A model generated the notes under the pieces. That model worked only from the letters and a program-made list of their open reading frames with translations. It had not been told where the DNA came from and ran no database searches. A DNA stretch of 64,000 nt from Plicaturopsis crispa FD-325 SS-3 (taxonomy: Eukaryota; Basidiomycota; Agaricomycetes; Amylocorticiales; Amylocorticiaceae), in assembly GCA_000827205.1 (NCBI GenBank), contig KN832557.1, positions 1,459,771 to 1,523,770 of the forward strand. Reading direction: 5' to 3'. This document shows, in pieces, positions 1 to 13,500 of the stretch (positions are counted from its first letter, which is position 1; each line of letters opens with the position of its first letter). The position numbers were made by a program, and so were the translations under genes.

Positions 1-3000
1 ACGACTTTCGCAGAAACGTCCAATGGTAGCCAAGAGACAGGCTGTATAATCACCCATGAGCAAAGCTGCACAATTCAATGCGGGAAAAACATTCCTACCT
101 GCTCGCCGCCCGGGACATTGCCGAGATGTATACTTGACTTGACTAGTGAAGGGAACCACTCAGTAACCTTCCAATATCCGCTGCCTACAGCACCGCTGAT
201 TTGGCCAACGCGAATCGAGGTGGCTTTGAGGGGCGTTTGCTCCGCTGCGAGCTGAAGCACCTTCTCCGAAACCCATTTGGACTCGCTGTAGCCATTACCA
301 ATAGCGACTGCAGGTTCAACAGGAGCCTCTGGAGCTGGCCCTGTGGTGTCACGTTCTGGAAGTGGGATCTTAGTGAAGATACATCGGAGACGAAGATGTG
401 GGCGTACGACGCAGGACACCGATAGAACTGGTGAAAAGGAGACGCGCCGGGGATGGATGCGGGGAGGACAGAGCTAAGTCGATGAAATTGCGCACGCCGC
501 GGACTTGAGGCTCGAACGACTTCAGTGGTACATTGAAGTTGACGTGCCATGCTGGATGCCAAATCAACATAAGCATATGCTCGGATACCATGCGAGGCGT
601 GAGGACGCACCGTTGTGAATGATGTGTGTAACAGAGGAACGAATCTGTAACAATGCCACATACGTCACCCGTGCTACACTAGTACGACAGGACACTTACC
701 TCCTCGAACAGTTCAGCGGGAACACCCAGATTCGGCTCGCTTACATCCGTCTCGACGAGAACCACTTTCGAAGACGAGGCAATGGCGGGATCCAATCCTT
801 GCTGCTCTAAAGACGCTTCCTGTCTTTCCTTCAACGAAACGCCTGCCCGGTCTGGTCTGTTGACGGCATAGACACGCGCAATTTTGTCCGATGCCGCTAT
901 CTCGGCTAACAGAGCGGTCCCGAGACCACCTGTGGTGCCAGTCACCAATAGGACATCCTGCTCTGGTGCAGGTGCCGAGGGGGTGTGGATGAGGAAGTTG
1001 TGGCCGTATTTATCCGCGAGCGCCAACATCTCTGTTACTTTCGCGTCCACAGATACGTCCGCGGCCTGGGAAGAAGCGGTCTCCGTGGCGAACTTCGCAA
1101 GCGCTGAGATAGACGGGTACTCGTAGACGATATTACCAGGAATGACACGCGTGTTAGCCTCCGTTGTCTCTTTTAGAGCGTGGAGAAGCGAGTTCCGTAT
1201 CCACGTAGCTTGTAGACTGAGCGATAGCATCGTTAGACAGGACTGGCATTTTGGGTGAGTATCATCGACATACCTGTCGCAGCCATGCTGGAAAACATCG
1301 GCATCATCATCCAACTCTTTCTTCATCACTTTGGCGACGACAGTCCGGACGAATTTCAGGGACTCGTCGTCAGTCCAAGCTTTCGGCGGCGAGATGTCCG
1401 ATTGCGTGGTTTCATCGAACGCCTTGTAAAGTGCCTCGATTTCGTCGGCATACTCAGCCAAGACAGCGTGCCGGCGGACAGTGTTCTTGGCAGTGTATGT
1501 GAAAGGTTTCGACGGGGAGGTGACAATAATCATCTAGAATGCCATTCATGATCAGCTTAACAGTGATGAGACGAATTGCTACCTACCTCTTTGAACAACC
1601 TCGAGTGCTGAGGAGCATATTTGTTGAGACGCTCAACGGTTGGCCTAGAGAAACGGTATTAGTTGTCATGTATGTATTCGCCCAAGCGTGAACACACCAT
1701 ATCATATTGCGATACTGCTCGAGTTTTACGGTATCCGTAGGGTCAAACCTTTCTGAAGGCATTGGCTCAACGAGGACACCAGCATTGAACCTAAGGATCA
1801 TTACTGTCAGAATTTTCAAGCACGGATGCTACTCCTCAAGTGCCGACCTTCCACGACCGAACATAACGGAGTTGAACACGTATGGGTCCTGTTTCAGTAT
1901 ATTCTCTGTTGGTTCTTGGTCAATTGGCGAATATTGATCGATAAAATGGGACATACCGAGAGGTCCAGGATTTGTCTATGAACATGGTAAGCTTAGTTCC
2001 TCAGAAGGTGTTATCCGAAGAAGGGAGAGACTCACCTTCTCTCCAGTATTGTGCATGATCTGGTCATCAGACCTACCGTAGACAGCCCAGTATCCCGGTT
2101 TCTCCGGGTGCTCGATGAAGAGGTCACTCGTCGCATAAACATCGAAGTCTCCGCGTTTCGAGTTGACAACGGCAGGCGCATGAAGTTCGTGAGGCTGTTG
2201 TAGACACTAGTATGAACAATGGGGACCTATTGGCACTTGATTGACGCACATAAACGACCAGTTCCGCATGACCTTGGCCGTCAGGCTCCATCACGCATTT
2301 CATCTGGGATGACATCCTGATATACTGGAAGTCGCCAACCTCTGTACCAAGAACATGTTCAGATCCATGGACATAATACCATGAAAGCATCGCTATTGGC
2401 TTACGAGGTATGATAGGGGACGCGATGCCAACTTCGGTACTGTGTGAACGGTACATCAGTCGACGCTTCTGTAAGGCCACAGGATCCAAACAGCACACAC
2501 CATCCGTAGAGGTTGAATATAGAAATGCCTTTCGCGGTCAGTGTTTCTCCGACTTCCTTATTCAACGGGCCGCCCCCATAGAGCTTTCACACATTTCAAA
2601 ATTATACCGCAGCCTATAGGTGAGAACACTCACGACGCCTTCGATCTTTTGGAGTTTGGCCACATGCTCGGGATTTTTCGCCCATTCCTGTGCAATGAAT
2701 GAGCTTATTTCTATGCAGGGAGACAGTGTCAGTACCGCCCTCACCTCGATGAAACTTGGAACGCAGAATATGATGTCGCTTTTGGCGTCCATCGCACCCT
2801 CGAATACATGCTCGGGGGTCATGGCCTTTGCCGGAGATTGCGGCTTGAACGTAGTCACGATCAGACCACTCAGCGCCTTCCCGCGATTCTAATTAGCGCC
2901 TGCGGAGCAATGGGTACAGAACTAACATACCGTCCAGCCAATTTGGAAACAGCCCATGCCGTGGAACATAGCTAGATGCCGTCATGTCATATCAGAATCG

Positions 3001-3965
3001 TAAGAGCGCGTCCTGAGGAGGGCTACATACGAAGCGCCTGGCATCCAAGCCGCTGTCCGGTCAGATCGCGCTCTCCGAAGTCTGCAATAGAAGATCAGCC
3101 GTCGGGACGGGGAACAGTGCACGGGTAGCATACACGGGACGCTCGAGAGCTGCATGAATCGGTAATGGTTCCAAACAATGGGTTTAGGGAACGCCGTCGA
3201 TCCTATGAGCAGAAGTCATGTCATGAGATGGCTATGCAAACATGACCGTGCGCAGTACAGCTTACCAGAAGAATGGAGAACGAGAGCCGGTGCATCAAGA
3301 GCAAAGCGTCTCGGAGGCAGCGGCTTGAACGAAGATGGATCGTTGAAATACAAGTCTTCGAAAGCAAGCATGGGGGATGTCGCCGGTTTGTCGCCCTTCA
3401 TCAGATCCAGCGAAGCGCTCGCGAGATCCTTCAGCGCCTGCTCAGCGCCAACCAGGAAATGCGCGGCCTTCATTTTGGACAGCAGGTGAGCGACTGCCGC
3501 TGGAGAGTTACGCGGGGAGATGGGGAACACGCCGAAGCCGGCGCGCATGGCGCCCGCAATGACAGTGAAATACGGGATAGTATCTAGCTCACATTTAGCA
3601 GCCGCTTACGCCAGGTCAATCCAAGGTGGTAAAAACACAAACGTACCTGCGAGACTGAGAATCGCGACGATTGGCGTGTCTGTTATTTTGTGATTCTCGT
3701 CCACGTCGAGACGCGCACAGACAATGCGCCCAGCCTCGTGCACTGCACGGACGGCCTCTGGCCATAGAATGGTGCGGATCGAGTCAGGACCATCGGGATA
3801 TGCGAAGATGGGGTGGTTGGGGGTGTTCTCCAGATGCCAGTCGTAGATCTCAGGGATCGTCAACGAGCCATCGATAGGTGGTTTCTTGAACGTCGGGCTG
3901 TTCAGTGCCTGCGTGTTGGGCAGCGCGGGGAGGGGGAGGTTCATGTACGCTGAACAGGCTGTCAT
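1..3965 (-). CDS. NRPS-like adenylate-forming reductase (A-PCP-R), 3' end beyond the window
   Basis: Multi-exon minus-strand gene starting with ATG at 3965 ([16 protein letters not shown]). An AMP-binding adenylation domain comes first; the exon joint near 3240-3180 gives the A3-type loop [12 protein letters not shown] carrier domain follows with the phosphopantetheine site [11 protein letters not shown] (around 1240). The last part is a thioester-reductase domain with an NAD(P) loop VTGTTGGLG (around 930) and an SDR-type YSESK catalytic pair (around 280). In this family an acid is activated with ATP, held on the carrier arm and released as an aldehyde or alcohol by NADPH. The substrate cannot be read from sequence. 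The reading frame runs off the left edge, so the reductase C-terminus is missing here. Such genes are common in Agaricomycetes; with no neighbour on the left visible, membership of a metabolite cluster is open. Confidence 0.9.
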
Positions 3966-5850
3966 TTTGGCGTTAGAATAGATTCAAGTAAGTTTCATAG
4001 CCGTTTACCTTATGTATGGATTGCATCGGGCACCGGGCACACACCCCGCATCTTTCCCTACGATTAGTCCGGGATTGAGCAGCAGCTGGGGGGCGTGCAT
4101 TCGCGTGTATATCGGGTCCGTCTCCATGATGCAAGAGATATGGAAGCAGATGAAAACAGCGTGGGCAAGCTAGAGCGACTGGGGGAAGTCTACGCAGAGG
4201 AAATCAGATTCCCCTGTTCCAAAGTTGTGCCAGGATCCAAGTTCCTTCCCATGCGATCCCAGCACTCACATATATCGGGATTTTCCAACGTCTGTCCCTA
4301 TTCACTTGGCATCTACTTCGAACTTCCTCTGAGCATCAGGGCATTCGGGTCAATGCTCAAGCTGGCGCGATACCTTCGCCTTCGTATGCCTTCGTATGGC
4401 AGGTCTCCGTCGACGACGGCATATGGCAGATGGTGTCGTGAAGGAAAAATGTGATGACTGCACGCGACTGACTACGAACACGCGAAGACCGCATCGCGCC
4501 ACAAAGGATCTGGTGGCGTTGCAGACGGACAGCCTCGCTCAAAATTTCATAACACAATTATACCGGCCCCGATTGGAAGTTTGGAACCTTGTAACCTTGT
4601 AATCTTCGGTCTGGTTCTCGGACCGAAAGTGGGGAGAGAAAGTACTGTAAAACAACACAGCGAATACACTTGCTTGTACAGGTGCAGAACGCCTGCCTTT
4701 CTAACAGTGACTGTTATTGACTCTTATCTCTCAAGTCGACCGGGCATTGCATCAAATGCTTCAGATGTTCCAAAATTGCCCAGCCGATAGGAACCGACGA
4801 GATTTCTATCACAGAAACCTGGTACGTCTGTATGTATACCAGAAAAGGGCCCTAATCGTCACGCGTCAAAACCTGTAATCTTCGAATAAGTAAAGATGGA
4901 CACACCTTTGGCTCATATGAAACAGTCACAGCGAAGTATGAGTGTTCATGGGGGCGTCGGAGGGACAAGTGGGACGAGAAATCAAACGTGATAATGCTGT
5001 GAGATAGCCTCGGTCTCAAAAGACTCGCTAGCGCGGCGTCATAATGTCGTGGGCTGGCTCTGGCAAAGGTCCAAATGCCGACTTGTGGACAGTGTCTTTC
5101 AAAAGTTTCATCGATACACATTACCGATGCATACAGCGTGGTCAAGTTTCTCGAGGCACGCATGATCCTGAAGGCAACATCGGTGCCGACCTCAGATGCA
5201 CCGTGATTACTATATGCAAAAAAAGACTGGTCATTTCTCACTAGCACACACACAGGACAGACTACACCGACCTGATTCCTTTCCATCCCGAATTTGTGCA
5301 GCCAACGTTGCTAAACAGCTGGCAGGAAACAGAAGAGAAATACGATGTGGCGTTGACGAAAAGGGTAAGAAGGCGGTGCACAGCCGTGTGCGGTTTCGCT
5401 TTACGCCTTGTCGTGTGGAAAACGGTTTGATTCCATCGTAGCCGCTGCTTTTCTATTTCCAAGTAAATCGCCTACGAAAGCATACCAGGAACTGCGCACG
5501 GGCCCTGCTATCTCTCCAACTTTTCAAGTCCACTACGAAAAATCACGACGCTAGACCGAGGGCAACACCGCTGGCTGCCAAACGTAAGTCCTGTTTCCTT
5601 CGCTATATCCGCTCTTCCTTTTCCTGTACACCGATTCCGGTCCTATATACCTGCATACCCGCCTTTCCTGCCCCAGAATCTGTGCTTAGAACAGCGTGTT
5701 GACCGCCCCTGTTCCCCAATGTTGCAGCCCGCAGCAGCCCGGCGCTCCGGTCCTACTTTTACCCTCCGCACACCCACTCATTTGCCCTGAGTGCGTCCCG
5801 TGCCTTTGCGTTTCGGATCGCGTGCAGCGCGTCGCGTTCGGGTGCTCCAA
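3966..5850. other. Intergenic, no supported gene
   Basis: About 1.9 kb between the divergent reductase and SNF5 genes. Open frames here are short and lack family motifs, splice continuity or a consistent start. The last few hundred bases should hold the SNF5 promoter and 5' leader. Nothing else was recognised. Confidence 0.6.
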
Positions 5851-5930
5851 AGTTGCAAGAAAGAGTGCTGACTTTACGTTCCAGCTGGCCGTCGTGCCTA
5901 CTAACGAGACCCAGTCCAACACGGGCACAT

Positions 5931-5986
5931 GTGAGTTTCAACGAGATGCGTATTGCGAGTTTTGGCCAAACTAACAAGTACTGTAG
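5931..5986 (+). other. Probable 5'-UTR intron of SNF5
   Basis: A 56-nt segment with donor GTGAGT (5931), branch site CTAAC (5971-5975) and acceptor CTGTAG (ending 5986) lies just before the SNF5 ATG at 6009. An open frame in phase with SNF5 runs through it from 5853, but the splice signals fit an intron in the leader better. Confidence 0.55.
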
Positions 5987-6008
5987 ATCATACGAAACTA
6001 TCGATACG

Positions 6009-9000
6009 ATGAATACGAATGGCTTCCAACAGCACCAGCCTTACCAACAACATTCCCAACATCAGTCGCATACACCCAACCCAGGGCTGGGACAAGGCCA
6101 GATGACGGGCTCCATCAACCCCGCGATGCTCGCCGCATTCCAGCAAAAATTGCAATACGGTGGTGGCGGAATTGGCGGTGTAGGCATGGGCGGGATGGGA
6201 GGCGGCGGTGGGAGCGGTGTGAATCCCGCAATGCTGATGAATGGCGGCGGGATGCCACCACAGCCGCAACATAACAACGTGAATGCCCAGCAGCAGAATA
6301 CTCACCAACATCAACAGCAGGGCTCGCTCAATCCACAGCAACTTCTGCAGCAGCATGCGCTGTCGCAGATGGGCGGAGTAGGAGGCATGGGCGGCGGTAT
6401 GGGGAACATGGGCGGTGGGGGTGGGATGGGCTTGAATATCAACATGGGCATGGGCGGTGGCCTAAACGGCATGAACGGGGCTAGTGGCAGCAGCATGAAC
6501 GGAGCCATGAACGGAGCTATGAATGGCGGCATGAACGGTGGCATGAACGGTATGTCCATGAACAATCCCGCCATTAACAGTGCTCGCGCGATGTCCAACC
6601 CCCTCGCACACGCGAATCCATCCCCTCATCCCAATCCCGCGCACCTGATGTCAAACCCCATCCCTTCTGGTTCTCCGCATCCCATGTCGAACTCGTCGCC
6701 ACACCCGATGTCAAACCCTCCACAACACCAGAATCCGCTCCAGTTTCCGGGGCAAATTACTCGCGAGCAAGTCGCCCAAATGTCGCCAGCGGACCGACAG
6801 CTCCTACATACCAAGATGCTAGCGTATCAGCAGCAACAACAGCAACAACAGCAAGGGTTCCCAGGTGGTCGGAATCCACAGCAGCAGCCACCGCCACAAG
6901 GATACTACGAGCGTCCATCGTCGTCCGCATCCTCCTCGTCACATCCAATGGCTCCACCCTCTCAGCCTCCCTCTTTTCCTCGACCGCCTTCCGCCGCAGA
7001 CATGGGCTTTTCACAGCAGCAATTTCCCAAGCAGGCATCGCCGCCGCGTGGCGCAAAGAGGAAGGCCGCACCCATGCCTGATCCAACGGGGATGATGGGC
7101 CCGCCCATACTTCCGCGGCAAATGTCCAGCCAGCCGAGCATGAGCTCACCGCGCCCGTCGACAGTGGACCCTGTGCAGATTCCGCCCAGCCCGCGCCGTG
7201 CCGCGCCGGTGCTCCCCCCGCTGCCCTCCAACGTGAACCTCAATCCGCTCACGACGCGCGTGTCTGTCGTGCCGCTTGCAGAGTCCGAAACAGCGATCCC
7301 GCCGCTCAGTGCAGACGAGATTGCAGAAATCAAGTCGTGGAAGGAGCGGGACCAGGAGTATGAGGGGGTATTCAAGCGCATGAAGATACGCATGGGGGCG
7401 GAGTTGCAGGAGAGAGGGGCGCCTGGGAAGGCTGCTTGGTGGGAGAAGGATGTCATACCGACGAGGCGGATGGGGAGACCGGAGCCATTTGATGTGAAAT
7501 ACCCGCGGAATCGCAAGGAGAAGGATGGGAAAGAACGGAAAAAGGCGGGCAGGAGGGAAGGTATGAGAATGTGAGTGTGGTCGCGCCGTCTTCGTCAGTG
7601 GTTTGCTAACGTTCTGTAGTCCCCGCAAGTTGGATCCTGAAGATGCCAATCGACCAGAACAACTTGTGCCCATACGGCTTGAGTTTGACGTCGAGCATCA
7701 TAAGATGCGCGACACTTTTGTGTGGAACCTAAACGGTAACGTTTTTTTATATATTGTCGTATGTGATGCATAGACTCACCGATCTGTGTGCAGACCCCGT
7801 CGTCACCCCCGAGTCCTTCGCGCAGTCCGTTGTGGACGACTATAACCTCATGCCTAGTTACCATTCGGTAATCACCAAGTCCATCCAAGACCAGCTGAGT
7901 GACTTTCGTGCCCACTCGGCCAGCATCATCGACGTCGACGGCACGGACGCTGATGCTGAGGACAATGGCGTCGCTGGGAAAGGTTTGTTGGACGACGCCG
8001 ATGCCGCATGGTGGGAGTCGTGGCGGAGGCGACTGCGAAGCGAGGAGGCATCCGCGAGGGCGGCTCGCAGGGCAGATAAGACGGGCAAGAAGCGGCGGAG
8101 AGTTGTGGTCAAGGATGAGCAGCTCACTGGTCAGGAATCTGATCTCGAGAAACCTATGGCTGTAGATGACTTCGACGTGGACGAGAAGAGCCTGCGCGAC
8201 GACATGCGGATCTTAGTCAAGGTATGTGTTAATTTTTGTCACAGCAAGGCATACACTAATATGGCCGTCATGTTACAGCTTGATATAATTGTTGGATCCA
8301 TGAAGCTCGATGATCAATTCGAGTGGGACATCGAGAGTGCTGCGGTTTCCCCGGAACAGTTTGCTACAACGTATGCGAATGAACTTGGGTTAGGCGGGGA
8401 GTTCAGGTGTGTCCAGCGCAGCTGTAACACACGGTATTCCATGCTCACACCGCATATCATAGGACTGCCATCGCCCATGCAATTCGCGAACAAGTGCAAA
8501 CATACCAGAAGTCATTGTTCCTTGTCGGGCACCCCTCTGACGGCTCCGTGGTTCAAGACGACGAGTTACGGACATCCTTCCTCCCAAGTCTTTCTTCCGG
8601 CTCCCGTGCACTCGACGAGGTCCAGTCGTTTACCCCACTGCTGAACTACCTGAGCGACGGCGAGATCGAGAGGAGCGAGAAGGAGCGCGAGAAGGACATG
8701 AACAAGCGACGCAAACGGAATACGAGAGGGCGCCGTGGAATTGCGCTGCCCGATCGAGAGCCGATACGTACCTACCGCACACCTGCAATTGGGTTCCCCG
8801 AACTGGATCCCGCCGCTTTGGCTCTCGCTGTTGCCGCGACGGCACCCACCTCTAGACGAGCTGCCGCCGCGGCTGCCTCCCTGACCATTGCCAATATGGT
8901 TGCCTCAGAAAACGGCCAAGTCTATCCGCAACAGAGTATGCAAACAACTTCCCAGCCGACAGCTGCATCGAAAGAGAAGAAAACCAAAGGACACTTCAAG

Positions 9001-10153
9001 GCGCCGCCGTATCCCCCCTCTGTCCTTCGTCCCCGTGCACACGTCACGGCACCGACCCCATCCACTGCTATGGACGCGTCCATGTCGATTCCATTAGACG
9101 ACTCGCTGGCCAATGCCCCGCCCGACAGCAAAGCCCAGCGAGTCATCACGGCACGGCGAGCTAAGGAGTTGGAGCGGGAGGCGAAGGAGAAAGAATACGC
9201 AGAGGGCCAGCATGCAAATATGATCGATGGTGTCTGGCACTGTTCCAATTGTGGTGCTCCGGAAAGTGTTGCAGTTGGCCGTAGGAAAGGACCATTGGGT
9301 GATAAATCACAGTGTGGACCATGTGGTATGCACTTTTGGTATCTTCTGCCCGAGAACAGTTCGTCTTACTGATCCTAATGTAAAAGGTAAATATTGGCAC
9401 AGGCACCGGCGTCCGTACCCCATCGAGTGGAACACAGACCCTGCGTTCCACACTAGCTATAAACGCGATCCTGAGGCGGGTGTACGGTCTCAGGCCAAAA
9501 AGAAAGGCGCTGCTGCACTGCGTGCCCAGGGTGCCACCGCCGCATCCACGCCAATCGAAGGTACCGTTGAACCTGAAACGCCGACACGGAGGAAATCGAG
9601 TGAAGTCTACGTTGACGTTCCCCCTCGACCTTCGTCGCCTTCGCGGCCTGTATCCCCGGCGCTCTCCTCCGCATCTAGCGGGTCTGAGCCTCCTCTTGCC
9701 CAACAGATCAAAATGAATGGCATACATTCTGATAGCCCGCCGCCCTCCAAGTCAGATCCGGCGCCATCCGCCGAACAAAATCGCCCCGAAGCCCAGTCAG
9801 GAGCCCCTGCTAGCACCAACGGCTCTTCGACACAACCTCCGCCAAAACACAACGCTCCCGAATGGCTTCAGACAGCCAAGGAGGAAATGGAGGCTAAATG
9901 GCCGGATGATAGATTTGAGCTTTTTGCAAGGAAAGTGGCTGGTTCGGATGTTCCCGAATGGCGCATCAAGTGCCTCGATTGTCCGGGCAAGGTGAGCAGC
10001 ACGCTCTTCTTACTCAATGGCGGTGTTGTTGATATCTCGTTGTAGCTATATACCCCAGGGCCTGGGGAGACACTATCAAACTACGAAGTGCATATGAAAA
10101 ACCGACAACACCGAAACCGAGTCAATACCCGCAAGGGTACCGTGGACCCGTAG
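6009..10153 (+). CDS. SNF5: SNF5/SMARCB1-family chromatin remodelling subunit with GATA-type zinc finger
   Basis: Core subunit of SWI/SNF-type remodellers, nuclear. Seven exons: 6009-7570, 7620-7735, 7794-8221, 8279-8406, 8463-9325, 9387-9991 and 10046-10153. All phases agree and give about 1269 aa. The first 500 residues are low-complexity: Q, N, G and M rich, with NGAMNG-type repeats and a nine-Gln run. The SNF5 domain begins about residue 530 (VPIRLEFDVEHHKMRDTFVW). Its second repeat starts about residue 700 (LDIIVGSMKLDDQFEWDIES), with a roughly 100-residue acidic and basic linker between. A C-x2-C-x20-C-x2-C finger (CSNC...CGPC, about residues 1003-1030) matches the GATA class. The C-terminus carries a conserved-looking block, WRIKCLDCPGKLY. 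The ATG at 6009 follows a likely leader intron. SFH1 is the alternative paralogue name. Confidence 0.93.
6828..6854 (+). repeat. CAG/CAA run encoding polyglutamine
   Basis: Nine consecutive Gln codons, mixed CAG and CAA, inside the low-complexity N-terminus of SNF5. Mixed codons suggest a moderately stable repeat. Confidence 0.9.
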
Positions 10154-10575
10154 TCTCTATACTCTCTCCTGGACATCTCGTTGCCGCTGTTGTGCGCTAT
10201 CCCTTGCTCGATGCTATCGTGTATCGTTATGTGTCTCTTTCTCTATCTTTGTAACTAGTATATTACGACACATATGTGCGGATTTTCCTTATACAAGTCT
10301 TAGCTTGCGATTGTGCGCCTTGGGCCTTGGACCGCTGGTACGAAGCTAAGATGATCGCGTCTCGTCTGAATCAGACAACAATATCCGAGCCCGCGAGGTT
10401 GAACGAATTGTCTTTCATCTGAATCTGCACAGGGAGACTACGCGTCGACGTCGGGAACTTTGTTCAAACGTTCACCGGTTCGGCCCTCCTCCTCGACAAT
10501 TCGACATCTTCACTCCACCGTTCTACACGGTTTCAGGGTAAAAAGGCCTTGAGAGAACTGTCTAACTATTCTGCA
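10154..10575. other. SNF5 3' region and helicase promoter
   Basis: About 420 bp between two genes in the same direction. No gene seen. It must hold the SNF5 polyadenylation region and the helicase promoter. Confidence 0.6.
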
Positions 10576-13500
10576 ATGGCCGCCCGCAGTTTCAGTCTAT
10601 CGACCGATTCTCAAATTAAATCCTTCATTGCTCGTCACCGCACATTGCTCACCAGGGAGCGCCATGCAGAGATAGACCGTACTTCACTCCTGCTCTCTAA
10701 TTGCGGTCCCAAACTGCTCGAGCAGAAGGGACTAGCGCTTGGCGGACTATCCGTCGTGGGTGTAAGGATCGGACTGGGTGGAAAAACGTGCGGAAATATA
10801 CGTCCACAGACAGCTTCGAGTCCTTGGATGCTCAGATAGCTTCTAGTCTAGTCGAACTGGAACGACCAGCGGCATACCATTCGAGTGTTATATTTCCCCC
10901 TCATACGTTCAGGTGCGGCGGTAGCTTCGTAGTGGCCGTATGTATCTGACACTGTCTCATTTACGAAACAAGACCAGGGGATCTAGCGCGGATCGAGGAG
11001 AATGTAACGACCAGTGCCAATGGAGCCACCAAGAAGAAGAAAACTAGCACTATTGACACGAAGAGCAACAATGCAGAGGGCGTTGTGTACAAGGTATGTG
11101 TGCTTGTCATCCACCCGCAGGCCTGTTCATAGCGATACACTAGGTCTCAGATACACGAATTATTATTGCCGTTGATCCATCGACATCCTCAAACTCGGAA
11201 GAGCTCGATCTTCCCGAGCGGTGCCGCGTCCTTAAGCTCGCCAACAGCGTGACATATGACAGGTAGGTATTTAATGCACACCCTGGTTGTCCCAGATCAT
11301 CGGACAACGCGTTATTCAGAATGGATAAAGCTTTGGACGACCTGGAGAAAACAGCTCTACCATCGGTCCGTCATTGTCAACCGTAGAGTCGCCAGAATCC
11401 CAACCGTGCAGTCTCTAGGGATCAGGAAAACCTCCGCAAGATTTGTCAACCCTGATGCAGGTCCTGCTCGGACTGAAAACGCCGTCGGCGAAAACTCCTG
11501 TTAGCGACCTCCAGTTTTACGACGAGAACTTGAATGCAAGCCAAAAAGAGGCAATCAAATTCGCGTTGGAGTCTCCCGAAGTCGCGTGTATCCATGGCCC
11601 ACCTGGTATGCCAGCATTCGGGCGCTAATACGGTGCACATGTCTGAATAGTAACTTTTCTTAGGAACAGGGAAGACTCATACGCTGATCGAAATCATCAG
11701 ACAGCTCACTGCCGCCCCTGTATCCGGACCACCCAAACGCATTTTAGTTTGTGGTGCATCAAATCTATCGGTCGACAACATCCTCGAACGGCTACTTGCC
11801 CTACCCCCCGTGGCAGATGCCAAAGGTGGAAGTGCCTCTGGTAAACTAAAGGTGACTCGTATAGGCCATCCAGCTCGCGTCATGGGCGGAAATAGCGGTG
11901 TTTTGGACGCGACTTTGGAGGTTAAGGCCAGTCGGACAGAACAGGTAAGGCCTCTAGCTGTTTTGGTACACTTCCTGGCTGCCTACATCCCCTTTCTGCA
12001 CTTCATTTTTTCCGTGGCTCATTTCCACGTCGCGTACAGGCTGCACTGGCAAAGGATGTGAAGGATGAGCTAGAATCAACACTTGATGTCCTGTCTGGTA
12101 AGGGAAAGGGCGCAAAGGGAAAGAAGCCGCGCGGCTTAGAACGCAAGAAGATGTGGGACGATGTAAAGGCCCTTCGGAAAGAGTAAGTCTCCTCGTCTCT
12201 TCCCGCGCTTCAAATGCGACCTACATGAGATGTGTAGATACCGGCAGCGCGAGGGCGGAGTCGTGCAGACTGTCCTCCGTGAATCCCAGGTACGTGCATA
12301 CCATTACCCGTGTATATAAAAATGTGGCACCGAATACTAAAGACGGACGTAGGTCGTGCTGGCCACATGCCATTCCACGGGAGGATGGCAACTGCGCGAT
12401 TTGAAGTTTGATGTCGTACTCATCGACGAAGCGACTCAGGCATTGGAGGCGGTGAGTACATGTTCAGTTTCATAGGTCGTGCGTTTAAGTCTAGTATTGA
12501 TGTCGTATTGACGACCAGGTCTGCTGGATCCCAATATTCAAAGCGAAGAAACTCATTCTCGCCGGAGACCCGAGGCAGCTACCGCCTACCATTCTCTCCT
12601 TGGACCAAAAGAAAAAGGGTGACGGAAAAGCGAAAAGCAAGCCCCCTCCAGGGAAATCCTCGCAAAGCAAAGATAAACCCATGCCCAAACCCGACGAAGT
12701 TAAACCAAAGCAGGCGCAGAAAACGGCAGATGTGACTGAAGATGTGCCGGATACCTCAGATGCTGAGCTGCCACCCAACTCCTCGTCAGACTCGGAGTCA
12801 AGCAGCTCGGAGACTGACAACGACGACGACAAAGTACCAGTACCAAAACCAGATCCTAAACCCACAGTGAAGGACCGTCTCGTGCGTAAACCAGCCTATC
12901 TGAAGCCACCTCGTACATTAGAGACAACGATGTTTGAACGCCTCGAGAAGATGTATGGCCCTGGTATCAAACGCATGCTTCAAGTACAATATCGGTGCGT
13001 CCTTTGTTATCCTTTGATGCCTCAAGAGACTGATAGGGCGAATAAAAAATAGGATGCACGCGCAAATATGTGCATTTCCGTCGAAGACGTTATATGCCTC
13101 GAAACTGACATCAGATAATGCGGTCGCCAGCCGACTTTTGCGAGACCTCCCAGGTGTGCAAGCTGCTGACGAGGAGGACGAGAAAGAGATCTTAGGAACA
13201 CCCGTCGTATTCTTCGACACGGCTGGATGTGAATACTACGAGCGCTTAGAAGGCGATGGTGATGAGGGTAGCCGGTGCAACGAGAACGAGGCTACTGTCG
13301 TCAAAAATTGGGTCGAGAAGATGGTGAGACTTTGGCTTTTGCTTGCTCTTTCGTCCACCAGAATTGACTCAAGGGCTTATAGGTTGGTGCCGGCGTGTCC
13401 CCCGCACAGATTGCGATCATCACTCCGTTCGTGACATTCCTCAGTCATAACCATAGGCGCTGACCTTCTTGTTTCTTTAGTTATCAGGCGCAGGTGACAC

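Noticed and set aside
4852-5286. Minus-strand frame of 144 codons in the first intergenic gap
   Set aside because: No motif, no splice continuity and a composition like random frames; not called.
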